A stretch of DNA of 6,436 bases. Origin: Dehalococcoidales bacterium (GTDB lineage: Bacteria > Chloroflexota > Dehalococcoidia > Dehalococcoidales > UBA5760). A model generated the notes under the pieces. It had not been told where the DNA came from and did not search any database. It worked only from the letters and a program-made list of their open reading frames with translations. The stretch spans positions 1 through 6,436 of the forward strand of contig JAQTTS010000120.1 in NCBI GenBank assembly GCA_028710655.1, written 5' to 3'. Both the position numbers and the translations under genes were made by a program. Numbering within the stretch: position 1 is the stretch's first letter; the number at the start of each line of letters is the position of its first letter. Positions 1-4,951 of the stretch are shown here, in pieces.

Positions 1-243
1 GGCCCTGTCGAGGATAGCCCCGTCGAGGATAGCCCCGTCGAGGATAGCCCTGTTGAGGCTGGCCCCTTTGAGGCTGGCCCCGTCGAGGATAGCCCTGTTG
101 AGGCTGGCCCCGTTGAGGATAGCCCCGTTGAGGCTGGCCCCGTTGAGGCTGGCCCCTTTGAGGCTGGCCCCGTTGAGGATAGCCCCGTTGAGGCTGGCCC
201 CGTCGAGTCTGGCCCTGGAGAGGTCCGCCTCGGAGAGGTCCGC
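1..243 (-). repeat. Tandem 15-bp coding repeat (pentapeptide units)
   Basis: Sixteen consecutive 15-bp units encode the pentapeptides. Read on the plus strand, most are gaggctggccccgtt or gaggatagccccgtt, differing at one to three positions. The array continues past position 1. Near-identity at the DNA level suggests recent expansion by slippage or unequal recombination and makes the gene prone to changing its repeat number. Confidence 0.9.
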
Positions 244-342
244 CCCGGCCTTCACCAGCATATTAATAGCAGTACATAAATTGTCAGTTTCGATAGTATG
301 GAGGATACTCCCATTCCAATGTTTGATTTTGATTAACGGCAT
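1..342 (-). CDS. Pentapeptide-repeat protein, C-terminus beyond the left edge
   Basis: The visible 114 codons begin [14 protein letters not shown] and stay open to the window edge. Residues 1-33 form a non-repeat head (a basic/W-G segment, then a helix ending VKAGADL). From residue 34 there are 16 complete five-residue repeats and the start of a seventeenth: [15 protein letters not shown], then alternating [15 protein letters not shown] and AILDG units. The central Leu and the Ala two residues before it never vary, as expected for a right-handed quadrilateral beta-helix. The start is supported by GGAG five bases upstream. The gene lies 25 bases after the recT stop in the same operon. From general knowledge, small pentapeptide proteins with a similar head occur in phage early regions; no function is established, and DNA mimicry is only a possibility. 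Oddity: after the first two repeats the position before Leu is S or I (R once), not the usual D/N. Confidence 0.88.
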   Translation of the reverse strand, partial: MPLIKIKHWNGSILHTIETDNLCTAINMLVKAGADLSEADLSRARLDGASLNGAILNGASLKGASLNGASLNGAILNGASLNRAILDGASLKGASLNRAILDGAILDGAILDRA

Positions 343-367
343 AAAAGCTCCGGTTATCTTTGGTTTA

Positions 368-1534
368 TTACTTCCCCTTCTTCGGGTAAGTGGCGATCAA
401 CTCCTCCAACTCGCCAATATTGTCCTCGTTGATGTCGGCCATGTTGGAGACGTGACAGACGGCCAAGTTCGTCAGGGGGATACCCAGGGCCACGACCTGA
501 TGCCAAACGGCCTGCTTACGCTCGGCCAGGGGTTTAACTTCGAGGGCCTCGGGGCTCTTGTCGTCACCGGTGTTTTGCTCGGGGTCATGGCCTTCGGGGG
601 GAACGGCCTCCTGGGCGGCTTCGGGAGTCATCGGGGGCTCCTGGGACGGAACCGGGTAATTCACGTCCTGCCATTCCTTGAACTTGCTCAGAAACTCCTC
701 AAACCGGGCGGCGCAGGACACCTTGATCATGTCCGGGGTGATGGCTTTGCCCGACTTGTTGCTAGCTCCGGTGGCCGTGTCGGCCAACCACTTTTCCAGC
801 CGGGCCATGGTTTCCTTGTTCCACTTGAGCTTTTTGACGGCTTTGTCGAACTTGGAGGTGTCAAGTTTCGGCGGTTCTTCTTTCGGGGTGATGTCGCCGG
901 GACTCCCGGGAGGGGGCGGGCCACCCGCGTCCAACTCCTCCAGGTCGAAGTTCCGTTCATCCGCCGTGTAGGTGCCCTGAAAGAGATCGGGCCATACCGT
1001 GCGGAGCCCCTGAGATTCTGCCACCTTCATAATTTGGGAGGGCTGATTGGGCTTTGACCAGAACTTCGTGACCGACCCGTCGGAGGTCTTCTTGATGTAC
1101 CCGTCCAGGTTGACTTCCAGTTCAAAGTCCACGGTCCAGCCGGTCGGGCGCGCCCGGAACCAGCCGCCCACCAGGGTTTCGTTGGGGAGGACGAGGCCCT
1201 TAGAGTATCGCAGTTCGCCGGTGTCATTATTGAGGCAGATGACGCCTTTCTCCCATCCGGTGCAGTCAGCCGCGGCCCGGGCCCGGGAACGGTAGAAGTC
1301 GATGGCCGTCACGATGGCGGCCGGCTCGTTGCCGTACTTGATGAGGTAGCAGTCTTTGACAAAAGGGTTCAACTGCCGGGCCTTGCAGATGCCCAGAAAG
1401 TAGGCGATTTCCTGATTGCTGACCAGTTCCTTTTTGCCTGTTACCAGAAAGTCGCGGACGATCTGGGCGGTAAGTTCAACCGTTTGACCACGGGATTCAT
1501 AGACTACCAAGCCTTTTTCTTGTTCTTTAGCCAT
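368..1534 (-). CDS. recT: RecT/Bet-family single-strand annealing protein
   Basis: This 388-aa protein is recognised as a phage recombinase of the RecT/Bet family, which binds ssDNA and anneals complementary strands after exonuclease resection. The core spans about residues 20-200. It includes QLNPFVKDCYLIKYG (54-68), which matches the Bet-like GLNPFxKEIY region, then AAIVTAIDFYRSRA, and the conserved MKVAESQGLRTVWPDLFQGTYTADE region (169-193; shown only to locate it), the counterpart of the Bet segment before its C-terminal tail. A Pro-rich linker (about 205-222) leads to a helical module (about 225-290), an acidic Pro/Glu-rich linker and a final helical segment (about 335-388). The family is usually about 260-300 aa, so roughly 100 or more residues are extra. 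AAGGAG lies 13 bases before ATG, a rather long spacing. The nuclease at 3408-3962 in the same operon is its likely partner. Confidence 0.92.
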   Translation of the reverse strand: MAKEQEKGLVVYESRGQTVELTAQIVRDFLVTGKKELVSNQEIAYFLGICKARQLNPFVKDCYLIKYGNEPAAIVTAIDFYRSRARAAADCTGWEKGVICLNNDTGELRYSKGLVLPNETLVGGWFRARPTGWTVDFELEVNLDGYIKKTSDGSVTKFWSKPNQPSQIMKVAESQGLRTVWPDLFQGTYTADERNFDLEELDAGGPPPPGSPGDITPKEEPPKLDTSKFDKAVKKLKWNKETMARLEKWLADTATGASNKSGKAITPDMIKVSCAARFEEFLSKFKEWQDVNYPVPSQEPPMTPEAAQEAVPPEGHDPEQNTGDDKSPEALEVKPLAERKQAVWHQVVALGIPLTNLAVCHVSNMADINEDNIGELEELIATYPKKGK

Positions 1535-1740
1535 GATTTTTTGATTTCTCCTTAAAATGTTCCTGGGGACCGGATTCTAAGTACCGATTTGCCACCATTG
1601 CCACTTAACCCCTTAACGCCGCTCCTATTTAGGGTGGGAGGTTCCTGACCTCCGGGTGCGGTCTCGCCCTTTTCGTGGTGGGCAGTAGGGGCCATCAGGT
1701 CTTGTCCCGGTTCCCGCCGGGCCGCCCCAGGATAAAATTG
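1535..1740 (-). other. Intergenic region upstream of recT with small hairpins
   Basis: This is the longest break inside the early operon (206 bp). It holds a perfect hairpin GGAGGT-5-ACCTCC at 1637-1653 and a CCCGG-6-CCGGG hairpin at 1706-1721, with no U tract after either, so they do not look like intrinsic terminators. The recT Shine-Dalgarno AAGGAG is at 1548-1553. I see no convincing sigma70 promoter. A 47-codon reading frame (1552-1695, minus) has no ribosome binding site and was not accepted. The hairpins could protect or punctuate the mRNA. Confidence 0.4.
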
Positions 1741-1917
1741 TTAAACTCTCGTTACCTTCATAGTCTTAAAGAAGTCTTTAGGGTCTTTGCCCCAAGATAT
1801 GAGCACAGTAATCATGGGGAGTGGAGCAAAGCATAGGGCTTTATAAGTCGGGGCATAGTTGATATACCAAACACCAACTACCCAGTGCGTCCACAAGAAA
1901 CGTAGCGAGATTTTCAT
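1741..1917 (-). CDS. Small membrane-like protein, 58 aa
   Basis: The reading frame starts MKISLRFLWTHWVVGVWYIN and ends DFFKTMKVTRV. Its ATG shares one base with the TGA of the upstream 283-aa gene (TGATG), and GAGGG lies four bases before the start, so translation by coupling is likely. The composition is strongly hydrophobic and aromatic (five Trp in 58 residues), with one or two possible membrane spans: FLWTHWVVGVWYI at residues 7-19 and ALCFAPLPMITVLISW at 27-42. A charged tail, GKDPKDFFKTMKVTRV, follows. I do not recognise the family. Small membrane proteins are common in phage early operons, where some interfere with host division or with superinfection; no such role can be assigned here. 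Confidence rests on the overlap, the Shine-Dalgarno site and the sensible composition. Confidence 0.62.
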   Translation of the reverse strand: MKISLRFLWTHWVVGVWYINYAPTYKALCFAPLPMITVLISWGKDPKDFFKTMKVTRV

Positions 1918-2768
1918 CACACCCTCGTAACGGGCACCGGGACCTCTTCGATCACACAGCCGGGGATGTTGCGGACCCCGCCTTTCGCCGCGGCGTCCAG
2001 CAGTTTTGGGGCCGGCTCACAGTATTCCCGGGGCACCAGGGCCGGGTCCACGATCCGGCAGACCCACTTGAACTTCGTGTACGAGGACCCCTCCGCCGTC
2101 CTCACAACCCCCTGCTTCTCCGTCATCAAGGGAGCCTGTGGCGTCGGGGCCGCGGCCGCTGCGGTTTCCTCCGCTATTTCCTTTTTCAGGGCGATGCGGG
2201 TGGCCTCGTCTTTTTCGTCTTGTAATTTTTTAGCGGCCTCCCTGACCTTGCGTTCGGCTTCCAGCCGTTGTTCCCGGGCCTCAGCGTCGAGTTTCGCCTG
2301 TAGCCGCCCTTGTTCCTCACGGGCCGCGGCTTCCTTCCGGCGCCGCTCCATCTCCAGTTGTAACTCGTATTTGCCCCTGGTACCCCTGATGGCATCCATA
2401 TTCTGTACTAAGGGGTCTGTGAGGGTCTTGAAAAGGTTGTTGATTTTCTTTACGTGGTCGTTATAAGGAGCCACGAAGGATTTACGGGCGGTTTCCAGGT
2501 CCTTGTAGAGCTTCTTGTTTCGGGACTCGGCGGAGACCGCGAGCTTCTGAGAGGCCGGATCGGTGACGGTGATGGACCGGGCCTCCTGGGTCATAAGAGC
2601 AACGTGCCTTTGGTAGGGTTCCAGCGAGAGGGCGACCGGGGCGAGGTCGAAGCGAGAGGTGACGGTCATGATCTTTCCAGGCATGAGCACCATTTCCGCT
2701 TCCACAAATTCTGCGTCCACCACGGGCCCCTGGGGGTCCAGGGCTGCGCCCAAGTCGATGTCATCCAT
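1917..2768 (-). CDS. Phage early coiled-coil protein, RecT-associated, function unknown
   Basis: This 283-aa protein has three parts. Residues 45-128 are mainly helical: a segment ending in SQKLAVSAESRNKKLYKDLE, then TARKSFVAPYNDHVKKIN and LTDPLVQ, a pattern I recall from phage proteins with (K/R)KxxxxPYxxxxxxI and xTxPL motifs. Residues 130-207 are a charged coiled coil rich in E, R, K and A, ending in an Ala run. Residues 215-283 are a globular tail with W-V-C-R-I-V-D, PALVPREYC and GVRNIPGCVIEE. Similar tails are frequent in proteins encoded beside phage recombinases, but the biochemical role is unknown; helping recombinase or ssDNA handling is an inference from position only. AAAGGAGG lies nine bases before ATG. 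The start overlaps the upstream gene by 8 bases. Confidence 0.82.
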   Translation of the reverse strand: MDDIDLGAALDPQGPVVDAEFVEAEMVLMPGKIMTVTSRFDLAPVALSLEPYQRHVALMTQEARSITVTDPASQKLAVSAESRNKKLYKDLETARKSFVAPYNDHVKKINNLFKTLTDPLVQNMDAIRGTRGKYELQLEMERRRKEAAAREEQGRLQAKLDAEAREQRLEAERKVREAAKKLQDEKDEATRIALKKEIAEETAAAAAPTPQAPLMTEKQGVVRTAEGSSYTKFKWVCRIVDPALVPREYCEPAPKLLDAAAKGGVRNIPGCVIEEVPVPVTRV

Positions 2769-3207
2769 TGAGTTTTTCCTCCTTTAAGAACTCAATCGGG
2801 AATTGTTCCCCGGGTTTCAGCCGACTGTTCTCCGGCTTGACCTCGTGGATCACGATTTCATTGCTGCCAACCGCCATCAATTCTTGGTACTTTTCCGGGC
2901 TCAACCCGAACGCCAGACCAAATTCCTGAATCTGATCGAAGGTGCGCTCGGGGCTCTCCGGTGGCCCGAAGATGAAGTAAACGGCTATCCCCAAGTGATC
3001 CGGTAGGGGTTTCTTGCCCAGCGTGGTTCCACGGCCCGTGATCCCCGCCAGCCGTAAGCTCATGTGCAAAATCTGGCGGTTCTCAAGCTCCTTGACCTTT
3101 CCTTTCAGACCCAGAATCTCTGTCTGCAGCCCGGAAATATATTTTTTCAGTTCCGGGGAAATGTTCCCCAAGGCATAGTCTAAGGAATTGGCTCTTCCAT
3201 CATCCAT
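2761..3207 (-). CDS. Hypothetical early phage protein, 148 aa
   Basis: I do not recognise the family. Residues 18-48 (starting ELKKYISGLQTEILGLKGKV) should form a coiled coil. A mixed alpha/beta part follows, with LRLAGITGRGTTLGKKPLPD, the hydrophobic strand GIAVYFIFGPPESP and FDQIQEFGLAFGLSPEKYQEL. The last third is strand-rich and ends in the charged tail FLKEEKLNG. There are no membrane segments, cysteine clusters or catalytic motifs that I can name. GAGGAT lies four bases before the ATG. It overlaps the gene before it and the gene after it by 8 bases each, so it is firmly embedded in the operon between the nuclease and the coiled-coil protein and is probably translationally coupled to both. 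Confidence 0.75.
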   Translation of the reverse strand: MDDGRANSLDYALGNISPELKKYISGLQTEILGLKGKVKELENRQILHMSLRLAGITGRGTTLGKKPLPDHLGIAVYFIFGPPESPERTFDQIQEFGLAFGLSPEKYQELMAVGSNEIVIHEVKPENSRLKPGEQFPIEFLKEEKLNG

Positions 3208-3418
3208 GAGTATCCTCGCTTATTTGAAATGCATTCAACCGATTGTCGAGCCGGTCCAGTTCCTCAAGGACCGCTTTCTCGGTAGTAAATATGCCGATAG
3301 TTTCCGTACCTCCACCAGCAATAGAGCATTTCAATAAATAAGGGGGGCCGCCGCGGTGATCAAGCCAGAAAGAGTTGGCATCATTCAGCACTTTTTTTTC
3401 TTGACTTCTAACCCACAT
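3200..3418 (-). CDS. Hypothetical early phage protein, 72 aa
   Basis: This small soluble protein begins MWVRSQEKKVLNDANSFWL. The segments PPYLLKCSIAG, TETIGIFTTEKAVLEELDRL and DNRLNAFQ suggest a short beta hairpin followed by an amphipathic helix. No family is recognised. GGAGG is seven bases before the start, inside the end of the nuclease gene. Its start overlaps the nuclease stop by 11 bases, and its stop overlaps the next start by 8. The strong Shine-Dalgarno site and the tight overlap on both sides support it as a real gene even though it is short. Confidence 0.7.
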   Translation of the reverse strand: MWVRSQEKKVLNDANSFWLDHRGGPPYLLKCSIAGGGTETIGIFTTEKAVLEELDRLDNRLNAFQISEDTHG

Positions 3419-3962
3419 TGAAAAACCTCCATGTATTTAGCATTGACAAAAACACGGCAAAGTCCGGGTTGAGCGATTTCGTGTAGCCTTGAAACTTGGC
3501 TCGGCTGCCATCGGAGCGGGGCTGAAGGGAGGCTACGCGGGGGACGTATATTTCCAGAACCTTTTCTGCCAACTCCCGATATGCAGACAGTTGTAGGCGC
3601 CAGGATTTGGAGAGGGCCAACGGGGTCTTCCAATCAATCAAGGTGAGCCCCGTATCCCCCTTAATCCTGACGATGGCGTCCGGGGTGCCCTGGTAGTGCA
3701 GCGTCGGATGGACCAGAGTTTGTTCGACCATGACTATCTCTTCAACAAACTCGTCGAACCATTCGGTGAAGCTGTGGAAGAACCCCGTGCAGCTTTCCGG
3801 AATCTCGTCGATCCAGAGCCTTTGAGCATGGAGCGCCGCCAGGCGGTGAAAATCGGAACCCCGTTGACAGGCGGCTTCAAGCCGGTCGGGCGGTACGTTA
3901 TCGAAGTTGAGCCAGTACCGGCCTACTTGGGAGATAATGGTTGTGACCGAGGGCAAGTTCAT
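3408..3962 (-). CDS. PD-(D/E)XK nuclease (RecB/Cas4-like), probable phage exonuclease
   Basis: The 184-aa protein has the RecB/Cas4-type nuclease layout. In order: opening LPSVTTIIS; motif I RGSDFH with His39; Glu80 in VEQTLVHP; GTPDAIV with Asp95; LIDWKT with Asp110 and Lys112; and the QLSAY box with Gln124 and Tyr128. These are the residues that bind metal and cut in this superfamily. It is likely the 5'-3' exonuclease that makes the ssDNA used by the RecT-family protein in the same operon, playing the part of lambda Exo without being an Exo or YqaJ relative that I can recognise. The frame is open upstream to 4052, but ATG at 3962 is preferred: it overlaps the TGA of the 36-aa ORF as ATGA, and the protein then begins directly with the family's usual P-S-V-T opening. 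After the QLSAY helix the tail (about residues 130-184) is not diagnostic. Confidence 0.85.
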   Translation of the reverse strand: MNLPSVTTIISQVGRYWLNFDNVPPDRLEAACQRGSDFHRLAALHAQRLWIDEIPESCTGFFHSFTEWFDEFVEEIVMVEQTLVHPTLHYQGTPDAIVRIKGDTGLTLIDWKTPLALSKSWRLQLSAYRELAEKVLEIYVPRVASLQPRSDGSRAKFQGYTKSLNPDFAVFLSMLNTWRFFNVG

Positions 3963-4069
3963 GGGCGGATTATTTCCAAAAATATAAAAATACTGATACT
4001 TAAATAGATTGACCAGCCTATTAACGCTATTGTGGTTCCCGCCCATAAACAAAACTTGAGAACCCCCAT
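3959..4069 (-). CDS. Predicted single-span microprotein, 36 aa
   Basis: The frame begins MGVLKFCLWAGTTIALIG and continues through a hydrophobic stretch, WSIYLSISIFIFLEII, to a short RP end. One long or two short membrane spans are likely. A near-perfect GGAGGTG sits four bases before the ATG and overlaps the stop of the 40-aa gene. Its own TGA overlaps the nuclease ATG as ATGA. This reading explains the in-frame extension of the nuclease as an overlapping gene rather than as coding. No family is recognised. Peptides of this size can be translated merely to couple the next gene, so a role for the product itself is unproven. Confidence 0.6.
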   Translation of the reverse strand: MGVLKFCLWAGTTIALIGWSIYLSISIFIFLEIIRP

Positions 4070-4070
4070 T

Positions 4071-4193
4071 TCACCTCCCCCACAAAAACACGCCCAGCAC
4101 GGTCAACCAGGCCAGCACGACGGCCAGGGTGCTCCAGGGGCCGGGGGATTCATGGTCCACGATCCGCCGACAGGCATCACAATTACAGTCCAT
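4071..4193 (-). CDS. Cys-rich single-span membrane microprotein, 40 aa
   Basis: The protein reads MDCNCDACRRIVDHESPG and then a clear membrane helix, WSTLAVVLAWLTVLGVFLW, before ending GR. The N-terminus has C-x-C-x-x-C (Cys3, Cys5, Cys8), which could bind metal or form disulfides. The positive-inside rule is ambiguous, with RR before the span and one R after it. The ATG overlaps the stop of the upstream 63-aa gene by 11 bases, and its TGA ends one base before the next ATG (TGAAATG). AAGAG lies just upstream. The small size, membrane span and place in an early operon resemble phage host-takeover peptides, but no relative is recognised. Confidence 0.62.
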   Translation of the reverse strand: MDCNCDACRRIVDHESPGPWSTLAVVLAWLTVLGVFLWGR

Positions 4194-4374
4194 CACTCTT
4201 TTCCGCCTCTGCCACGGCCCTCCGGAAATTAATTAACTCCCGATTGCGAGTAAAGTCGTGGCCGTGATCGTCCACCAGACTGGTTTTGTCAATCTGGCGG
4301 AGTAAAAGTTTGGCCGCTTGGTATAGACGGTTCAGCCGCCCGTTGTCGATGATGTGCAAACATTCCCTGTGCAT
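4183..4374 (-). CDS. Hypothetical early phage protein, 63 aa
   Basis: This is a small soluble, largely helical protein beginning MHRECLHIIDNGRLNRLYQ and continuing AAKLLLRQIDKTSLVDDHGH, with a final helix of the form INFRRAVAEAEKSDGL. Several His residues (HRECLH, DDHGHD) are notable but form no motif I can name. The start follows the stop of the 58-aa gene by two bases (TAGCCATG), and upstream Shine-Dalgarno pairing is weak, so it is probably translated by reinitiation. It overlaps the following 40-aa gene by 11 bases. No family is recognised. Confidence 0.66.
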   Translation of the reverse strand: MHRECLHIIDNGRLNRLYQAAKLLLRQIDKTSLVDDHGHDFTRNRELINFRRAVAEAEKSDGL

Positions 4375-4376
4375 GG

Positions 4377-4553
4377 CTATTTTTCCGGTTTTACTTCCTT
4401 GACCTTGAGGCTGGTCGGGGCGTTGGTCTCGAACTCGAACTCGGTCATGTCCAGTTTTCCGGCCACCAAGTCTTCCCGAAGCCGGGCGGCAGTGGCGTAA
4501 GTAAAGGGGCCATAGGTGTTGCGGGTTACAACTTCGATGATGAAGTCTGGCAT
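4377..4553 (-). CDS. First gene of the early-left operon, hypothetical, 58 aa
   Basis: The protein begins MPDFIIEVVTRNTYGPFTYA, continues TAARLREDLVAGKLDMTEFE and ends in a Lys-rich tail, VKEVKPEK. It looks like a small alpha/beta domain (strand, hairpin with aromatic residues, helix, strand). AGGAGAGG lies just upstream of the ATG and is the clearest ribosome binding site of the tiny genes. It is the first gene after the long PL leader, whose last inverted-repeat arm ends 26 bases upstream, so its translation may depend on leader folding. No family is recognised. Confidence 0.66.
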   Translation of the reverse strand: MPDFIIEVVTRNTYGPFTYATAARLREDLVAGKLDMTEFEFETNAPTSLKVKEVKPEK

Positions 4554-4578
4554 AAGCTTACCTCTCCTGTTCTGATTT

Positions 4579-4725
4579 CCCGTAGCCTGATAGCTACGGC
4601 GAAGGAAGTCCGTCCGTTCAAATAGCGGGTCAATCGAGACGATAACGGCGTAGTCCCGGGTTCCCCGAGTTGATCCCCTGACACTTACAGGGCATTGTCC
4701 TTCGCCGTAGCTATCAGGCTACGGG
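4579..4725. repeat. 28-bp perfect inverted repeat, arms 4579-4606 and 4698-4725
   Basis: The two arms are exact reverse complements over 28 bp, separated by 91 bp. Each arm also contains its own palindrome (CCGTAGC-6-GCTACGG) followed by CGAAGGA. The arms could therefore pair with each other as one long stem or fold as two local hairpins. No target-site duplication is visible in the flanks. It could be a MITE-like or REP-like dispersed element that landed in the leader, or a native regulatory structure. Confidence 0.85.
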
Positions 4726-4785
4726 TCATACTTTCGCCCCAGCCGCTTCACTCAAGGCCTGAGCACAGGCTTGGGACTTCTCTTG

Positions 4786-4830
4786 CCGGGGTTATCGCCG
4801 GGGGCCAACTTCCCGGTTGCGATAACCGGG
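4786..4830 (-). promoter_or_regulatory. Mutually exclusive hairpins in the PL leader
   Basis: CCCGGTT (4812-4818) and AACCGGG (4824-4830) form a perfect 7-bp hairpin with the 5-nt loop GCGAT on the plus strand. The same loop and right arm, GCGATAACC (4819-4827), also pair perfectly with GGTTATCGC (4790-4798). Only one can form at a time, the arrangement expected of an attenuator-like or antiterminator switch. No U tract marks either state as a terminator. Confidence 0.45.
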
Positions 4831-4876
4831 TTCGGCCGATTTGGCTCGCCGCCAAGAGCGGTTTAACTCTGACTCT

Positions 4877-4914
4877 ATAATCAGGCGTATTGTCAGAAAT
4901 GTCAAGAAAAAAAA
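4877..4914 (-). promoter_or_regulatory. PL-like early leftward promoter
   Basis: On the minus strand, -35 TTGACA (4905-4900) and -10 GATTAT (4882-4877) are 17 bp apart, and an eight-base T run lies just upstream of the -35 as a possible UP element. The predicted start is near 4870. It reads into the recombination operon. The -35 lies inside an operator, so the repressor should shut it off. Confidence 0.72.
4890..4905. promoter_or_regulatory. Operator OL, TTGTCAGAAATGTCAA
   Basis: A 16-bp pseudo-palindrome of TTGWCA half-sites around four bases. It is one of four copies in the window and covers the PL -35 hexamer. It is the likely binding site of the CI-like repressor and/or the Cro-like protein. 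Confidence 0.7.
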
Positions 4915-4925
4915 GGGGGGGAATG

Positions 4926-4948
4926 GAATTTATTTGAAGAATTTATTT
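4926..4948. repeat. Direct repeat gaatttattt, two copies 13 bp apart
   Basis: Two identical 10-bp copies (4926-4935 and 4939-4948) separated by GAA lie between the repressor stop and PL, next to an A8G7 homopolymer run (4907-4921). The AT-rich stretch could bend DNA or bind a host factor. No terminator hairpin follows the repressor gene. Confidence 0.5.
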
Positions 4949-4951
4949 TAT

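Larger units (their letters stand above)
4554..4870 (-). ncRNA. Structured untranslated leader of the PL transcript
   Basis: About 317 nt separate the predicted PL start (near 4870) from the first gene, and inverted repeats fill them. In transcript order: a TTGGC-5-GCCAA hairpin (4841-4855); a CCCGGTT-5-AACCGGG hairpin (4812-4830), which competes with a 9-bp pairing of 4790-4798 and 4819-4827; a bulged CAAGGCCTG/CAGGCTTG hairpin (4753-4773); and the 28-bp arms at 4698-4725 and 4579-4606. No hairpin is followed by a convincing U run. The likely role is control of elongation or translation, or antitermination as in lambdoid phages; this is inference from structure and position. A 21-codon frame inside (4630-4695) is doubtful. 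Confidence 0.5.

Noticed and set aside
53..1057. Plus-strand 334-codon frame across the pentapeptide array and the recT gene
   Set aside because: Its low-complexity start (repeating LAPLR) is the antisense of the 15-bp repeats, and the rest is antisense to recT. The minus-strand genes explain the sequence.
1552..1695. 47-codon minus-strand frame between the 58-aa gene and recT
   Set aside because: There is no Shine-Dalgarno site, the composition is Gly/Pro/Ser-rich and unlike a protein, it overlaps the recT ribosome binding site region and it crosses a hairpin. I see no supporting context.
3963..4052. N-terminal extension of the nuclease to a TTG start at 4052
   Set aside because: The bases encode the 36-aa microprotein in another frame with a much better Shine-Dalgarno site, and the extension does not resemble the nuclease family.
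4630..4695. 21-codon leader-peptide frame (starting MPCKCQG) inside the inverted repeat
   Set aside because: AAGGA in the 28-bp arm lies only two bases before the ATG, too close for a good start, and nothing in the peptide suggests attenuation. It was kept only as a possibility within the leader.
4579..4725. CRISPR array or transposon ends
   Set aside because: There are only two copies, in inverted orientation, with no spacers, no transposase and no visible target duplication.
4695..4880. Plus-strand 61-codon frame in the PL leader
   Set aside because: It lies antisense to the hairpin-rich leader, has no ribosome binding site and has no protein-like composition beyond chance.
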